Source of the DNA: an uncultured Porphyromonadaceae bacterium
GTDB lineage: Bacteria > Bacteroidota > Bacteroidia > Bacteroidales > Muribaculaceae
Assembly (NCBI GenBank): GCA_947175695.1
Contig: CAMWNT010000004.1
Coordinates: 1-48,401 of the forward strand
DNA length: 48,401 bases
Direction: 5' to 3'
Within the stretch, counting starts at the first letter, position 1; the number at the start of each line of letters is the position of its first letter. Under the pieces are notes generated by a model. The model saw nothing but the letters and a program-made list of their open reading frames with translations, was not told the DNA's origin and made no database searches. A program made the position numbers and the translations under genes. Positions 30,344 to 40,237 of the stretch are shown one piece after another.

Positions 30344-33300
30344 ATGAAAAGAACTAAACTACATTCTGTTGTCGCGGTTCTCGTAATGATGCTGGCAGGC
30401 GTCGTCAACGCCTTTGCAGCCGACATCAACGCGAAAGGCAACGTGACCGACTCCAATGGCGAGCCGCTCATCGGAGTGACCGTTATTGAAAAGGGTACGT
30501 CGAAAGGAACGTCAACCGATATCGACGGTAATTTTGAACTCACAGTGGCCGATGGAGCTACCCTCCGCTTCAGCTATGTAGGCTACGAACCCCGGGAACT
30601 CAAAGCCGCTGCCGGCATGGACGTCGTCATGCACGAAAACGCCAGCATGCTCGATGAGGTTGTCGCGATCGGCTACGGCACTCAGAAGAAGAGCGTCGTG
30701 ACAGCGGCCATCTCGAAAGTGACAGGCGACGAGCTTGAGCTGACAGCCCCCGTACGCGTCGACGACGCGCTCAAAGGCCTCGCGTCGGGCGTCACAGTCA
30801 CTTCACAATCCGGCCAGCCCGGCGCAGGCGCGAGAGTGCGCATCCGCGGTGTCGGCACGATCAACAACTCCGATCCTCTCTATATTGTCGACGGCATGCC
30901 GATGGAAAACGGCCTCGACTATCTCAACCCTTCTGACATCGCTTCGATCGAAGTGCTGAAAGACGCCGCCGCAGGTGCGGTCTATGGCGCCCGCGCCGCC
31001 AACGGCGTAGTGCTCGTCACCACCAAACGAGGCACCGAAGGAAAGACCAAAGTGACCTACGACTTCTCCTACGGCTGGCAGAGTGTCGCCAAAAAGCGCA
31101 ATGTGCTCAACGCCTCCGAATATGCAATGATGATGAATGAAGGTGCGGTCAACGCCGGACTCGCTCCCATCTACGCCGACCCCGCTTCCTATGGCAAAGG
31201 CACCGACTGGCAAGACGAGATATTCAACAACAACGCCCCGGTCATGAATCATCAGCTCGCCGTCAGCGGCGGCTCGAAGACTGTCAACTACATGTTCTCG
31301 GCCGGTTACTACACCCAAGAGGGTATCATCGGCGGCAACTTCGACCGCTCCGACTATAAAAGATTCTCGCTGCGCTCAAACGTCGGCGTCACACTCTTCG
31401 ACATGTCGGAGAAACGCACATGGCTCAACAAAGCCACAATCCAGACCAACCTCTCCTACACACGCATCAAAAACCGCGGTATCGAGACCAACTCCACCTG
31501 GGGCTCACCCCTCGGATCGGCTCTCGCCATGTCGCCCATCCTCTCCCCCTATCTCGACAAAGGAAGTGAAGACGAAGCATATCAGCTCGACTATCTCTCC
31601 GGACAGGCCGCTTACGTTCCGATGTACGGTCCCGACGGCCGACTCGTGATGGTGCCGACGGCTTTCGGCAACTTCCAGGAAATGAGCAACCCCGTCGCCA
31701 ATCTCATGCTCCCCGGCAATCAGAACTGGACACATCAGTTTGTAGGCAATTTCTCCGGTGATCTCCAGATCTGGGACAACCTCCACTACCACATCAGCTA
31801 CGGCGCCGACCTCAACTTCTCCGGCTACGACGGCTACACTCCGACCTACTACCTCCGCGACGGCGGATCCGTCGACCACTCCTCAGCTGTATCCGAAAGC
31901 CGCCGCAACACTGTATGGCAGATCGAAAACATCCTCTCCTACGACAAGACTATCGGCGACCACTCCTTCAGCGTCATCCTCGGCCAATCGGCCAAGGAGA
32001 GCAGCGGCTACTATCTCGGCGGCTCGCGCAATAACCTCGTCAGCTACGACCGTCCCTATATCGACGCAGCCACAGGCCTCGCCGCCGACGGCGACATGAC
32101 CACATGGGGAGCCCCCTACGTCAAGGCTCGCCTCGCTTCCTACTTCGCCCGCGCAAGCTATGACTTCGACGCGCGATATATGGTGCAGTTCACTCTGCGT
32201 CGCGACGGCTCCAGCCGTTTCGGCTCCAACAACCACTGGGCGACATTCCCCTCCGTATCGGCCGGCTGGAACATCATGAACGAAAAATTCATGGAAAACT
32301 CCGCAGGATGGCTCAACAATTTCAAGCTCCGCGCATCATGGGGTAAGAACGGTAATGAAAACATCGGCGATTTCCAATATGTCGCCCTCACATCAACCAA
32401 CAACAACGCTATCTTCGGACAGCCCGGAAGCATCGTCATCGGCACAAAGCCCTCTCAGCTCGCCAACCCCGACCTCAAATGGGAAGAATCCAACCAGACC
32501 GACATCGGCCTTGACTTCGGATTCCTCCAGAACAAGATCACATTCACGGCCGACTGGTATCTGAAAAACACCGACGGCATGCTCATGACCATGTCGCTCC
32601 CGCAGTATGTCGGCGAAAGCATCCCCTTCGGCAATGTCGGCAAGATGCGCAACTGGGGTCTTGAATTCGATCTCGGCTACCACCAGACAATCCTCGACGG
32701 CCTCTATATCAGCGCAAGCGTCAACTTCTCATACCTCAACAACCGACTCCTCGAATACGGCAACGAGCAGGGATGGGCAAACCTCGATTCATTCCAGGGC
32801 GTAGGAACCATCCTCCGCGCCGAAAACGGACTCCCCTTCCCCTACTTCTACGGCTATCGCACCGACGGCATTCTCCAGAATCAGGCTGAAGCCGACCTCT
32901 ACAACTCCACCTACGGCACGGCGCTTGTGCCCGGCGATGTCAGATTCGTCGATGTCGACGGCAACGGTCAGATCAACGAAGACGACCGCACCAAGATCGG
33001 TTGCGGCACTCCCGACTGGACTTATGGCGCAAACCTCACTCTCGGCTATCGCGGATTCGACTTCAGCATCTTCTTCCAGGGTGTGGCCGGCAACGACATC
33101 TTCGACGCCACACGACGCATCGACGCACGCTCGGTCAACCTCCCCTCCTGGATGCTCAACCGCTGGACCGGTGAAGGCACATCCAACTCCATTCCCCGCT
33201 ATGTCACCGGCGACGGCTACAACTGGCAGAGCTCCGACCTCTACATCTACGACGGCAGCTTCTGCCGCCTGAAAAACATGCAGCTCGGCTACACTCTTCC

Positions 33301-33493
33301 CCAGGATCTCACCCGCAGAATCGGAATCCAGAAATTCCGCGTATTCGCTGCCGTCGAGAACCTCGCCACATGGACAAAATACCACGGCTTCGACCCCGAA
33401 ATCTCTTCCGGATCGTCGACTTCCAACGGCATCGACTTCGGAGTTTATCCTCAGGCAAGAACCTGGACAATCGGGTTCAACATCGAACTTTAA
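30344..33493 (+). CDS. SusC/RagA-type TonB-dependent outer-membrane importer
   Basis: A 1049-residue TonB-dependent transporter. Signal peptide (to AFA, about residue 26), then a carboxypeptidase-regulatory-like beta sandwich (NAKGNVTDSNGEPLIGVTVI...), the TonB-box region (LDEVVAIGYGTQKKS), the plug (RVDDALKGLASGVTV...GVGTINNSDPLYIVDGMP) and the 22-strand barrel to the end. It imports oligosaccharides with SusD as lid, using TonB energy. The start at 30344 (MKRTKLHSVV) precedes a normal signal peptide; an upstream in-frame ATG at 30317 gives a poor leader. It is followed after 55 bp by susD. Confidence 0.96.
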   Translation: MKRTKLHSVVAVLVMMLAGVVNAFAADINAKGNVTDSNGEPLIGVTVIEKGTSKGTSTDIDGNFELTVADGATLRFSYVGYEPRELKAAAGMDVVMHENASMLDEVVAIGYGTQKKSVVTAAISKVTGDELELTAPVRVDDALKGLASGVTVTSQSGQPGAGARVRIRGVGTINNSDPLYIVDGMPMENGLDYLNPSDIASIEVLKDAAAGAVYGARAANGVVLVTTKRGTEGKTKVTYDFSYGWQSVAKKRNVLNASEYAMMMNEGAVNAGLAPIYADPASYGKGTDWQDEIFNNNAPVMNHQLAVSGGSKTVNYMFSAGYYTQEGIIGGNFDRSDYKRFSLRSNVGVTLFDMSEKRTWLNKATIQTNLSYTRIKNRGIETNSTWGSPLGSALAMSPILSPYLDKGSEDEAYQLDYLSGQAAYVPMYGPDGRLVMVPTAFGNFQEMSNPVANLMLPGNQNWTHQFVGNFSGDLQIWDNLHYHISYGADLNFSGYDGYTPTYYLRDGGSVDHSSAVSESRRNTVWQIENILSYDKTIGDHSFSVILGQSAKESSGYYLGGSRNNLVSYDRPYIDAATGLAADGDMTTWGAPYVKARLASYFARASYDFDARYMVQFTLRRDGSSRFGSNNHWATFPSVSAGWNIMNEKFMENSAGWLNNFKLRASWGKNGNENIGDFQYVALTSTNNNAIFGQPGSIVIGTKPSQLANPDLKWEESNQTDIGLDFGFLQNKITFTADWYLKNTDGMLMTMSLPQYVGESIPFGNVGKMRNWGLEFDLGYHQTILDGLYISASVNFSYLNNRLLEYGNEQGWANLDSFQGVGTILRAENGLPFPYFYGYRTDGILQNQAEADLYNSTYGTALVPGDVRFVDVDGNGQINEDDRTKIGCGTPDWTYGANLTLGYRGFDFSIFFQGVAGNDIFDATRRIDARSVNLPSWMLNRWTGEGTSNSIPRYVTGDGYNWQSSDLYIYDGSFCRLKNMQLGYTLPQDLTRRIGIQKFRVFAAVENLATWTKYHGFDPEISSGSSTSNGIDFGVYPQARTWTIGFNIEL

Positions 33494-33548
33494 GAAACGG
33501 TATCATTTAACCCGATTAACGTAAATCCAAATCCAATACCGCATAGTC

Positions 33549-35066
33549 ATGAAAACTATATATAAATCACTCGGAATCGCGCTCATCGCCTGCATGGCGG
33601 CCTCCTGCAGCGACGACTTCCTCACCGTCACCTCCCCCACCCAGGAGGATGCTTCAGAATACTTCTCCACCAAAGCCCACCTCGACGAGGCAGTCGTAGC
33701 TGCCTACGACCCGATGCACTGGACCGACTGGAGCATGGACCAATACGAACCCTTCATCCTCATGTCGGACATCATGGCCGACGACATGTGGGTCGGCGGA
33801 TCCGACAAAAACGACAACCAGAACTGGCATCTGATGATGAACTACGAGGCTACCCCCATGAAAGTCATCACAGCCATCTGGATCGACGGATTCAGCGGCA
33901 TCAAGCGCTGCAACGATGTGTTCTCCTATCTCGAAAAAGAGATCGAAGGAGCCACCGACACCGACATCGCTTCCTGGAAAGCCCAGGCTTATGTGCTCCG
34001 CGCATATTATGCCACATGGCTCTGGAAATTCTACGGCAATGTGCCCTATTATCAGACCAACCTATCCGGCGACTACATCTCTCCACAGATCTCTGCCGAC
34101 AAGCTCTATGAATACATCGTCAAAGATATCGAAGACGCCCTCGCGCTCGAAGCGCTTCCCTGGAAAGGCGACGCCGCCACCTACGGCCGCGTGACTACAG
34201 CCATGGCCTACATGCTCTATACGGAAGTCGTCATGTATCAGAAAGACATCGAACGCTATCCGACAGCATTGGCTTATATGAAGGAGATCATCGACTCGCC
34301 CGAATACAGCCTCGCCCCCGACTACGCGACTATCTTCGAAGAGGCCGGCGAATGGTGTGAGGAATCAATCTTCGAGATCAACTACATCTCCGAAAACGCC
34401 GCCCGCGACTGGGGCGCGCCCCTCACAGCCGGCGGCACTGTGCTCCCGACCCTCATCAGCCCCAACAACTGGCCTGCCGGGCAGGACGGCCACAATACCG
34501 GATGGGGATTCTGTCCGCTCCGAATCGAGACATATGAAATGTTCTCGCCCGACGACGCCCGACGCGACGCGACCTGCTGGGATGTGCGCGACTATGCCGA
34601 CACCTACAACAAACGCTATCAGGACTTCGGATTCTTCCTCCAGAAATACTCCGCCCGCGCCGACGGCAACGCCGGACAGAAAGCTTCAGGCGAGCTCAAC
34701 TACAACAACAACTGGCGTATCTACCGCTATTCCGAAGCGCTCCTCAACGCCGCCGAACTTATCGCCACCATCGGCGGCAACACCGGCGACGCCCGCAGAT
34801 ATCTCAACGATGTGAGACGCCGCGCCGGACTCGTCACCGAGCTCGAACCGACCATCGACAACATCCTGCAGGAACGCCGCCTCGAATTTGTAGGCGAGGG
34901 AAAACGCTACTGGGATCTCATCCGCACCGACCGCGCCGCCACTACTCTTCTCCCCGACGAATACGGCTATCGCACCAACGCATGGACTCCCAATAAAAAG
35001 CATCTCCCGATTCCTCAGAGCGAGATCGACCGCGCCAACGGCACTCTCACACAGAATCCTTACTAA
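33549..35066 (+). CDS. SusD/RagB-type surface glycan-binding lipoprotein
   Basis: A 505-residue SusD homologue. The lipobox AASC (cysteine 20) is followed by SDDF, an acidic surface-export signal. Motifs include IKRCNDVFSYL, AQAYVLRAYYATWLWKFYGNVP (SusD TPR region), YRYSEALLNAAELIATIG and the C-terminal ILQERRLEFVGEGKRYWDLIR. The protein covers the SusC barrel as a lid and captures glycan. Aromatic residues near the N-terminal third (HWTDWSMDQYEPF, MWVGG) may form part of the binding face. Followed 28 bp later by the surface glycan-binding protein gene. Confidence 0.96.
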   Translation: MKTIYKSLGIALIACMAASCSDDFLTVTSPTQEDASEYFSTKAHLDEAVVAAYDPMHWTDWSMDQYEPFILMSDIMADDMWVGGSDKNDNQNWHLMMNYEATPMKVITAIWIDGFSGIKRCNDVFSYLEKEIEGATDTDIASWKAQAYVLRAYYATWLWKFYGNVPYYQTNLSGDYISPQISADKLYEYIVKDIEDALALEALPWKGDAATYGRVTTAMAYMLYTEVVMYQKDIERYPTALAYMKEIIDSPEYSLAPDYATIFEEAGEWCEESIFEINYISENAARDWGAPLTAGGTVLPTLISPNNWPAGQDGHNTGWGFCPLRIETYEMFSPDDARRDATCWDVRDYADTYNKRYQDFGFFLQKYSARADGNAGQKASGELNYNNNWRIYRYSEALLNAAELIATIGGNTGDARRYLNDVRRRAGLVTELEPTIDNILQERRLEFVGEGKRYWDLIRTDRAATTLLPDEYGYRTNAWTPNKKHLPIPQSEIDRANGTLTQNPY

Positions 35067-35094
35067 TTCACCCCAAGTTTCTTAAGCATTCATC

Positions 35095-36501
35095 ATGAGC
35101 AAGCATATCAACTCTATCTTCGCGGCATTGATCGCTCTCGGCATCCCCGCCATCTGCACATCATGCTCGGAAGATAAATACTATAATGTCGATTTCAGCG
35201 CTGTGCCCGAAGCTTCGGCATATGCCGACAACCTTGTTGTCACTGTCGATCAGGAATCCAACACCGCCTATTTCCAATTCTCCGGCGAAGGCGTCTATCC
35301 CGTCTGGATCATCGACGGCAAGAACTACAGCACCGCCATGTCGTTCTCGCGCTACTACCGCAAGGCCGGCGATTACTCGATCGAACTCAAAGTGGCCAAC
35401 GCCAACGGCATGAGCGACGGCACTATCACACGCACTTTCCATATCGACAAAACCCGCATGAACGGCTTCGCAGGCTTCGTCTACGACAGTCCCTTCAACC
35501 TCTGGACTCAGGCCAACCGCTCGATCAGCAGCTTCTTTTACGCTCCCGGATGGGCGCAACTTCCCGATCCGAGCTACAGCTTCGACGGCGACACATTCTC
35601 CGTAAGCCTCACCGACGCGACCTCCGACCAATGGCAGGCCCAGGCACACGTAGCCACCGACATCTGCCTCCCGCAGGGCGAGCACTACGACGGTTCGGTG
35701 ATCTTCACCGCCACTCAAGACATCAACAACGTCACCCTCAAGATCCATCCCGACGGCGACGACGATGACTCCCACTCCTTCTTCATGCAGCAGAAGATCA
35801 ACCTGACCGCCGGAGAGCCCCAGGCCTTCTTCTTCTCCGATCTTGAAGCTGCAGTGGATATGAACAACCTTGTGTTCACCTTCGACTTCGGAGGCAACCC
35901 CGCCGGAATCGAAATCATCGCCGAAAACATCGTCATCAAAAAGCATTCCGACGACGACGGCACAGTGCTTCCCGAAATCTCTACCGAGCCTGAACCCGCA
36001 TGGGTTGACTGGGCTTCAGCCGACAATCTCTTCTACGGAGCCGCTATCAACACGACGTTCTACTACGCTCCCGGTTGGGCTCAGATCGCTGATCCCGGCT
36101 TTGCCGACGACGGCGACGGCGGATACACCTTCACCCTCCCCTCCGCCACATTCGAACGCTGGCAGGCTCAATGCGCCCTCAACACCGACATCGCCATCCC
36201 CGACGCCGCCGAACAGGAATACGACTTCCTCTGCATCGTCGAATCGAATGTCGATCTGGCTGCCGTAATGTTCAAACTTGTCGAAACCAACTACGACGAC
36301 ACCGACGAAGGCAAACGCGACAACAACTTCTTCTTCGCCGAGGAAAAAGCCGTCAATGCAGGCACCAACCGCATCTGGTTCTCGAAAGTGAAGGCTCCCG
36401 ACGCGATGCACGCCGTGTCGATGTTCTTCGACTTCGGAGGCAACCCCGACCAGACAGAAGTCAAGGTCAGCAAGATCATCCTTCAGAAACACCACGATTA
36501 A
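35095..36501 (+). CDS. Surface glycan-binding lipoprotein with PKD-like domain and two tandem binding modules
   Basis: A 468-residue lipoprotein: cysteine 24 in CTSC, then SEDK as export signal. Residues about 35-120 form a PKD/Ig-like domain (VYPVWIIDGKNYSTAMSFSR...GDYSIELKVANANG). Two homologous modules follow, about 140-285 and 312-465, each with APGWAQ (150-155; 325-330), WQAQ (180-183; 356-359) and FDFGGNP (263-269; near 451). They look like a duplicated CBM-type jelly roll. Position after SusD and lack of a catalytic domain fit an SGBP (SusE/F-like), here next to GH16 and GH3 enzymes. It is unlikely to be an enzyme. The repeat spacing is about 175 residues. Confidence 0.85.
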   Translation: MSKHINSIFAALIALGIPAICTSCSEDKYYNVDFSAVPEASAYADNLVVTVDQESNTAYFQFSGEGVYPVWIIDGKNYSTAMSFSRYYRKAGDYSIELKVANANGMSDGTITRTFHIDKTRMNGFAGFVYDSPFNLWTQANRSISSFFYAPGWAQLPDPSYSFDGDTFSVSLTDATSDQWQAQAHVATDICLPQGEHYDGSVIFTATQDINNVTLKIHPDGDDDDSHSFFMQQKINLTAGEPQAFFFSDLEAAVDMNNLVFTFDFGGNPAGIEIIAENIVIKKHSDDDGTVLPEISTEPEPAWVDWASADNLFYGAAINTTFYYAPGWAQIADPGFADDGDGGYTFTLPSATFERWQAQCALNTDIAIPDAAEQEYDFLCIVESNVDLAAVMFKLVETNYDDTDEGKRDNNFFFAEEKAVNAGTNRIWFSKVKAPDAMHAVSMFFDFGGNPDQTEVKVSKIILQKHHD

Positions 36502-36525
36502 TCCCATCTTCGATTAATCACTCTT

Positions 36526-36601
36526 CATCGGCTGAATCGGATAAGCCGGACCGTAAACAAAGAAACACTCTCTAAGTCCGGCTTATCCGATCTTGCCGAT
36601 G
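36526..36601 (+). promoter_or_regulatory. Large hairpin between SGBP and GH16
   Basis: A 16-bp perfect stem pairs 36536-36551 (ATCGGATAAGCCGGAC) with 36576-36591, around a 24-nt loop. An outer CATCGGC (36526-36532) with GCCGATG (36595-36601) adds 7 bp across a 3 x 3 internal loop. No T-run follows. It lies in the 158-bp gap inside the PUL, so it may set SusCD versus enzyme levels by RNA processing, or act as an attenuator. Confidence 0.75.
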
Positions 36602-36659
36602 AAAAAACTCTCTCCCACCACACATCGACTGCCACAACCAATACCTATCATCACGCGAC

Positions 36660-37784
36660 ATGCTGAAATATATCGCAATCTCTCTGCTCACTCTGACTTC
36701 AGCCTCTCTCACCACTGCCTGCGGCTCCGAGAAAGACGATCCGGCCCCCTCGGCCGGAGAAATCACCTTTTCCTCAACCGAACTCAGCTTCTCGGATGCC
36801 GGCGGCGAAGAGACCGTCACATTCACCACTCCCGGAGAATGGGACGCCACGACTTCATCCACATGGATACACCTCACCAAATCCGACCAACTCTCGACAT
36901 CCGGGCGCATCACAGTCGCCGTCGACCCCAACCCCTCGCGCGACCCTCGCTCGGCGACAGTCACCGTCAGAAGCAAAGGGTTGCGAGGCTCACTGACTGT
37001 CAGCCAGGAAGGCTACACTTTTGTGCCGACCAATCCGGATATCGAAGTGCCGGAGGGATATACGCTCGTCTGGGCCGACGAATTCGACGGCTCCGAACTC
37101 GACCGCACCCACTGGACTCATGAAGTGCAAAGCCCCGGATGGGTCAACAACGAATTGCAGACATATGTCAACGCCACATATGCCGGCACTCCCGTCAGCG
37201 AAGTCAGCGACGGCACCCTTAAGATCAACTGCTTCAAGGCTGCCGACGGCCGCATCTGCTCGGCCCGCATTTATGCCGACGTCAACACAGGATGGACCTA
37301 CGGAATATTCGAAGCAGCCATTCGCCTCCCGAAAGGGAAAGGCACCTGGCCCGCATTCTGGATGATGCCCGCCGGCAACGACTTCTCGACCACACCATGG
37401 CCCCGTTGCGGCGAAATCGACATCATGGAGGAAGTCGGCTACAACCCGAACTACACTTCGTCGAGCATCCACTGCGAGAGCTACAACCACATGATAGGCA
37501 CCCAAAAGACAGCCGAACGCTTCACATCAGGCGCACAAGACGACTTCCACGTCTACCGACTCGAGTGGACAGCCGATTATATACGCACATATGTCGACGG
37601 GCAGATGCTCCTCAATTTCTCCAACGACGGCACGGGCAACTTCTCGACATGGCCCTTCAACCGTCCGTTCTATCTCATTCTCAACCTCGCATGGGGTGGC
37701 GACTGGGGTGGCGCGATGGGCGTCGACGAAAGCGCGCTCCCGGCCACTATGGAAGTGGATTATGTACGCGTATTCCAGAAATAA
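36660..37784 (+). CDS. BACON-GH16 endo-beta-glucanase lipoprotein
   Basis: A 374-residue surface lipoprotein: cysteine 21 in TTAC, then GSEKDD. A BACON beta sandwich (about 35-117, ending LTVSQEG) precedes a GH16 domain (about 130-374). The catalytic motif is GEIDIMEE: nucleophile E252 and acid/base E257, with the inserted methionine typical of laminarinases (GH16_3-type) rather than agarases or kappa-carrageenases. SPGWVNNELQTYV and KGTWPAFWMMP are further family features. It should cut beta-1,3- or mixed-linkage glucan at the cell surface before SusCD import. It is in the PUL between the SGBP and two GH3 genes. Confidence 0.93.
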   Translation: MLKYIAISLLTLTSASLTTACGSEKDDPAPSAGEITFSSTELSFSDAGGEETVTFTTPGEWDATTSSTWIHLTKSDQLSTSGRITVAVDPNPSRDPRSATVTVRSKGLRGSLTVSQEGYTFVPTNPDIEVPEGYTLVWADEFDGSELDRTHWTHEVQSPGWVNNELQTYVNATYAGTPVSEVSDGTLKINCFKAADGRICSARIYADVNTGWTYGIFEAAIRLPKGKGTWPAFWMMPAGNDFSTTPWPRCGEIDIMEEVGYNPNYTSSSIHCESYNHMIGTQKTAERFTSGAQDDFHVYRLEWTADYIRTYVDGQMLLNFSNDGTGNFSTWPFNRPFYLILNLAWGGDWGGAMGVDESALPATMEVDYVRVFQK

Positions 37785-37788
37785 CGGT

Positions 37789-37837
37789 TGTCAATAACTC
37801 TGTCAATAACTATTGTCGATAACTGTTGTCAACAACG
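37789..37837 (+). repeat. Post-stop 12-13-bp tandem array, TGTCAATAACT
   Basis: Four units start at 37789, 37801, 37814 and 37827: TGTCAATAACT, TGTCAATAACT, TGTCGATAACT, TGTCAACAACG. The first begins 4 bp after the GH16 stop. The exact 11-mer also occurs twice after the M3 peptidase stop (11039-11049, 11068-11078 on the - strand), in the same orientation relative to the gene. The 135 bp that follow, up to the GH3 start, hold a GC hairpin (GGCGTC 37901-37906 with GACGCC 37925-37930). Confidence 0.88.
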
Positions 37838-37972
37838 ACCTTACTTAAAGCCTGCCGCTTTATATCACGAAATTATTTTCAAACTTGACATAAACCCCGC
37901 GGCGTCGGGGCGCCACTCCGGCCTGACGCCCGGAATTCATAACCAATTAAATTTAAACCGTTTCTTAGTCCG

Positions 37973-40237
37973 ATGAACAGATTGTTTATAGGTTTTGCAT
38001 TGGTTCTCTCAGGAGTTGCCGCCGCGCAAGTGGCAGCTCCCGAGAGAATTTCTTCAACTGCCACCCGTCCCATATATGCCGATCTATCGCGTCCGCTTGA
38101 GGAGCGTGTCGAAGACGCTCTCTCGCGCATGAGCATCAGTGAAAAGTTGCATATCATCCATGCCCAGTCGAAATTCAGTTCGCGGGGAGTGCCGCGACTC
38201 GGCATTCCGGATCTTTGGACCGACGACGGCCCCCACGGGGTGCGACCCGACGTGCTCTGGGACGAATGGGAACAGGCCGGACAGTCCAACGACTCCTGCG
38301 TCGCATTCCCCGCTCTGACATGTCTGGCCGCATGCTGGGATCCCGGAATCGCCCGGCTCTACGGCGAATCGCTCGGCGAAGAGGCACGCTATCGCGGAAA
38401 GAGCGTGCTGCTCGGCCCGGGCATCAACATCTACCGCACGCCGCTCAATGGCCGCAACTTTGAGTATCTCGGTGAAGACCCGTTCCTCGCGTCGGAAATG
38501 GCGGTCAGCTATATTCAGGGGCTGCAGAGTCGCGGTGTCGCCGCCTGCGTCAAACATTACGCGCTGAACAACAACGAGGTCAACCGCCATACAACCAACG
38601 TCGTCATCGACGACCGCACACTCTACGAAATATACCTCCCGGCATTCAAAGCCGCCGTTGAACGAGGCGGCGCCTGGTCGCTCATGGGAGCCTACAATCT
38701 TCTCGGCGACGAGCATCTCTGCCATAACGACCGTATGCTCAACGGCATTCTGAAAAATGAATGGGGATTCGACGGCGCCGTCATCAGCGACTGGGGAGGA
38801 TGCCACGACACACGCCAGGCCATCGCCAACGGCCTCGACCTCGAATTCGGGAGCTGGACCGACGGACTGGCCAACGGCGCCAGCAACGCCTACAACAATT
38901 ATTATCTCGCCGATCCATATCTGAAGCTTATCGAATCGGGCGAAGTGTCGACCGACGAACTCGACGACAAGGCCCGCCGCGTGCTCCGGCTCATCATGCG
39001 CACAGCCATGGATCCCTCCTACGGCTACGGATCGCTTTGCAGCGAGGCCCACTACGACGCGGCTCGCCGAATCGGCGACGATGGCATCGTGCTTCTCCGC
39101 AATGAGAAGAATGTGCTCCCGATCCGCAGTCGCGAAGGGGGCAAGATCCTCGTGGTCGGAGAAAACGCGATCAAGATGATGACTGTAGGGGGCGGCAGTT
39201 CGTCGCTCAAAGCACAGCGCGAAGTCTCTCCGCTTGAAGGGATCCGCAAAGCCGCCGAAGGCAGAGGTATGAGCGTCGACTATGCGCGCGGATATGTCGG
39301 TGATGTCAGCGGCGAATACAACGGCGTTGTCACCGGCCAGAACCTCTCCGACTCCCGCACACCGGCCCAACTGATTGCCGAAGCCGTTGAAAAGGCCCGC
39401 GATGCCGATTACGTCATCTTCGTCGGCGGACTCAACAAGAGCCCGGGGCAGGATTGCGAAGACTCCGACCGCGAATCGCTCGACCTCCCCTACGCGCAAG
39501 ACGATGTCATCGCCGCCCTGGTCAAGGCCAACCGCAATCTGGCCGTTGTCAATATCAGCGGCAACGCTGTGGCGATGCCATGGGTGAAGGATGTGCCGGC
39601 TATCGTGCAGGCATGGTTCCTCGGCTCGGAAGCGGGCAATTCGATTGCCGATGTTCTCTTCGGCGATGTCAACCCCTCGGGCAAACTCCCCTTCACATTC
39701 CCCGCTAAACTTTCCGACAGCCCCGCCCACGCTATGGGCGCATATCCCGGAGTCAAGCGTGATGACTCCCCCATTGTCGATCTCGAATATAAAGAGGGAC
39801 TGCTCGTCGGCTACCGCTGGCACGACACCCGCAAGATCCGCCCGCTCTTTTCCTTTGGCCACGGACTGAGCTACACCGACTTCCGCCTGGGGAAAGCATC
39901 GGCCGACCGCCGGCAAATCGCCGACAACGACTCCATCACATTCACTGTCGATGTGACCAACACCGGCCGCCGCGCCGGCGCCGAAGTCGTGCAGCTCTAT
40001 ATCAGCGACCCCGACTGCAGCGTCGAGCGACCCGCCAAGGAGCTTAAAGCCTTCCGCAAGGTGTGGCTCCAACCGGGCGAGACAAAGAGTGTCAGCCTGA
40101 CCGTCGGCCGCGACGCGCTCAGCTATTTCGATGCCGAACGCCACGAATGGGTGGCCGAGCCGGGCGACTTCACCGCCCATATCGGCACATCCTCCGATAA
40201 AATCTCATCAAGCGTAAAATTCAATTTAACCCGATAA
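37973..40237 (+). CDS. GH3 beta-glucosidase-type enzyme (first)
   Basis: A 754-residue periplasmic glycosidase: signal peptide without lipobox (about 1-18), GH3 N-terminal barrel, GH3 C-terminal domain and a fibronectin-III-like end (about 650-740). The nucleophile is D273 in GAVISDWGGCHD. Substrate-pocket motifs are DGPHGVRPD, LGPGINIYRTPLNGRNFEYLGEDP and KHYALNNNEVNRHT; the acid/base glutamate is probably in EDSDRESLDLP. It would release glucose from imported gluco-oligosaccharides. Its stop overlaps the next GH3 start (TAATG, 40235-40239). Neighbouring GH16 and SGBP point to beta-glucan. Confidence 0.94.
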   Translation: MNRLFIGFALVLSGVAAAQVAAPERISSTATRPIYADLSRPLEERVEDALSRMSISEKLHIIHAQSKFSSRGVPRLGIPDLWTDDGPHGVRPDVLWDEWEQAGQSNDSCVAFPALTCLAACWDPGIARLYGESLGEEARYRGKSVLLGPGINIYRTPLNGRNFEYLGEDPFLASEMAVSYIQGLQSRGVAACVKHYALNNNEVNRHTTNVVIDDRTLYEIYLPAFKAAVERGGAWSLMGAYNLLGDEHLCHNDRMLNGILKNEWGFDGAVISDWGGCHDTRQAIANGLDLEFGSWTDGLANGASNAYNNYYLADPYLKLIESGEVSTDELDDKARRVLRLIMRTAMDPSYGYGSLCSEAHYDAARRIGDDGIVLLRNEKNVLPIRSREGGKILVVGENAIKMMTVGGGSSSLKAQREVSPLEGIRKAAEGRGMSVDYARGYVGDVSGEYNGVVTGQNLSDSRTPAQLIAEAVEKARDADYVIFVGGLNKSPGQDCEDSDRESLDLPYAQDDVIAALVKANRNLAVVNISGNAVAMPWVKDVPAIVQAWFLGSEAGNSIADVLFGDVNPSGKLPFTFPAKLSDSPAHAMGAYPGVKRDDSPIVDLEYKEGLLVGYRWHDTRKIRPLFSFGHGLSYTDFRLGKASADRRQIADNDSITFTVDVTNTGRRAGAEVVQLYISDPDCSVERPAKELKAFRKVWLQPGETKSVSLTVGRDALSYFDAERHEWVAEPGDFTAHIGTSSDKISSSVKFNLTR

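Noticed and set aside
38084-40180. Open frame of about 700 codons on the - strand opposite the first GH3 gene
   Set aside because: It mirrors the GH3 codons in a GC-rich gene. The protein has low-complexity D/A/V composition, no recognisable domain and no start context, while the + strand has a complete GH3 enzyme.
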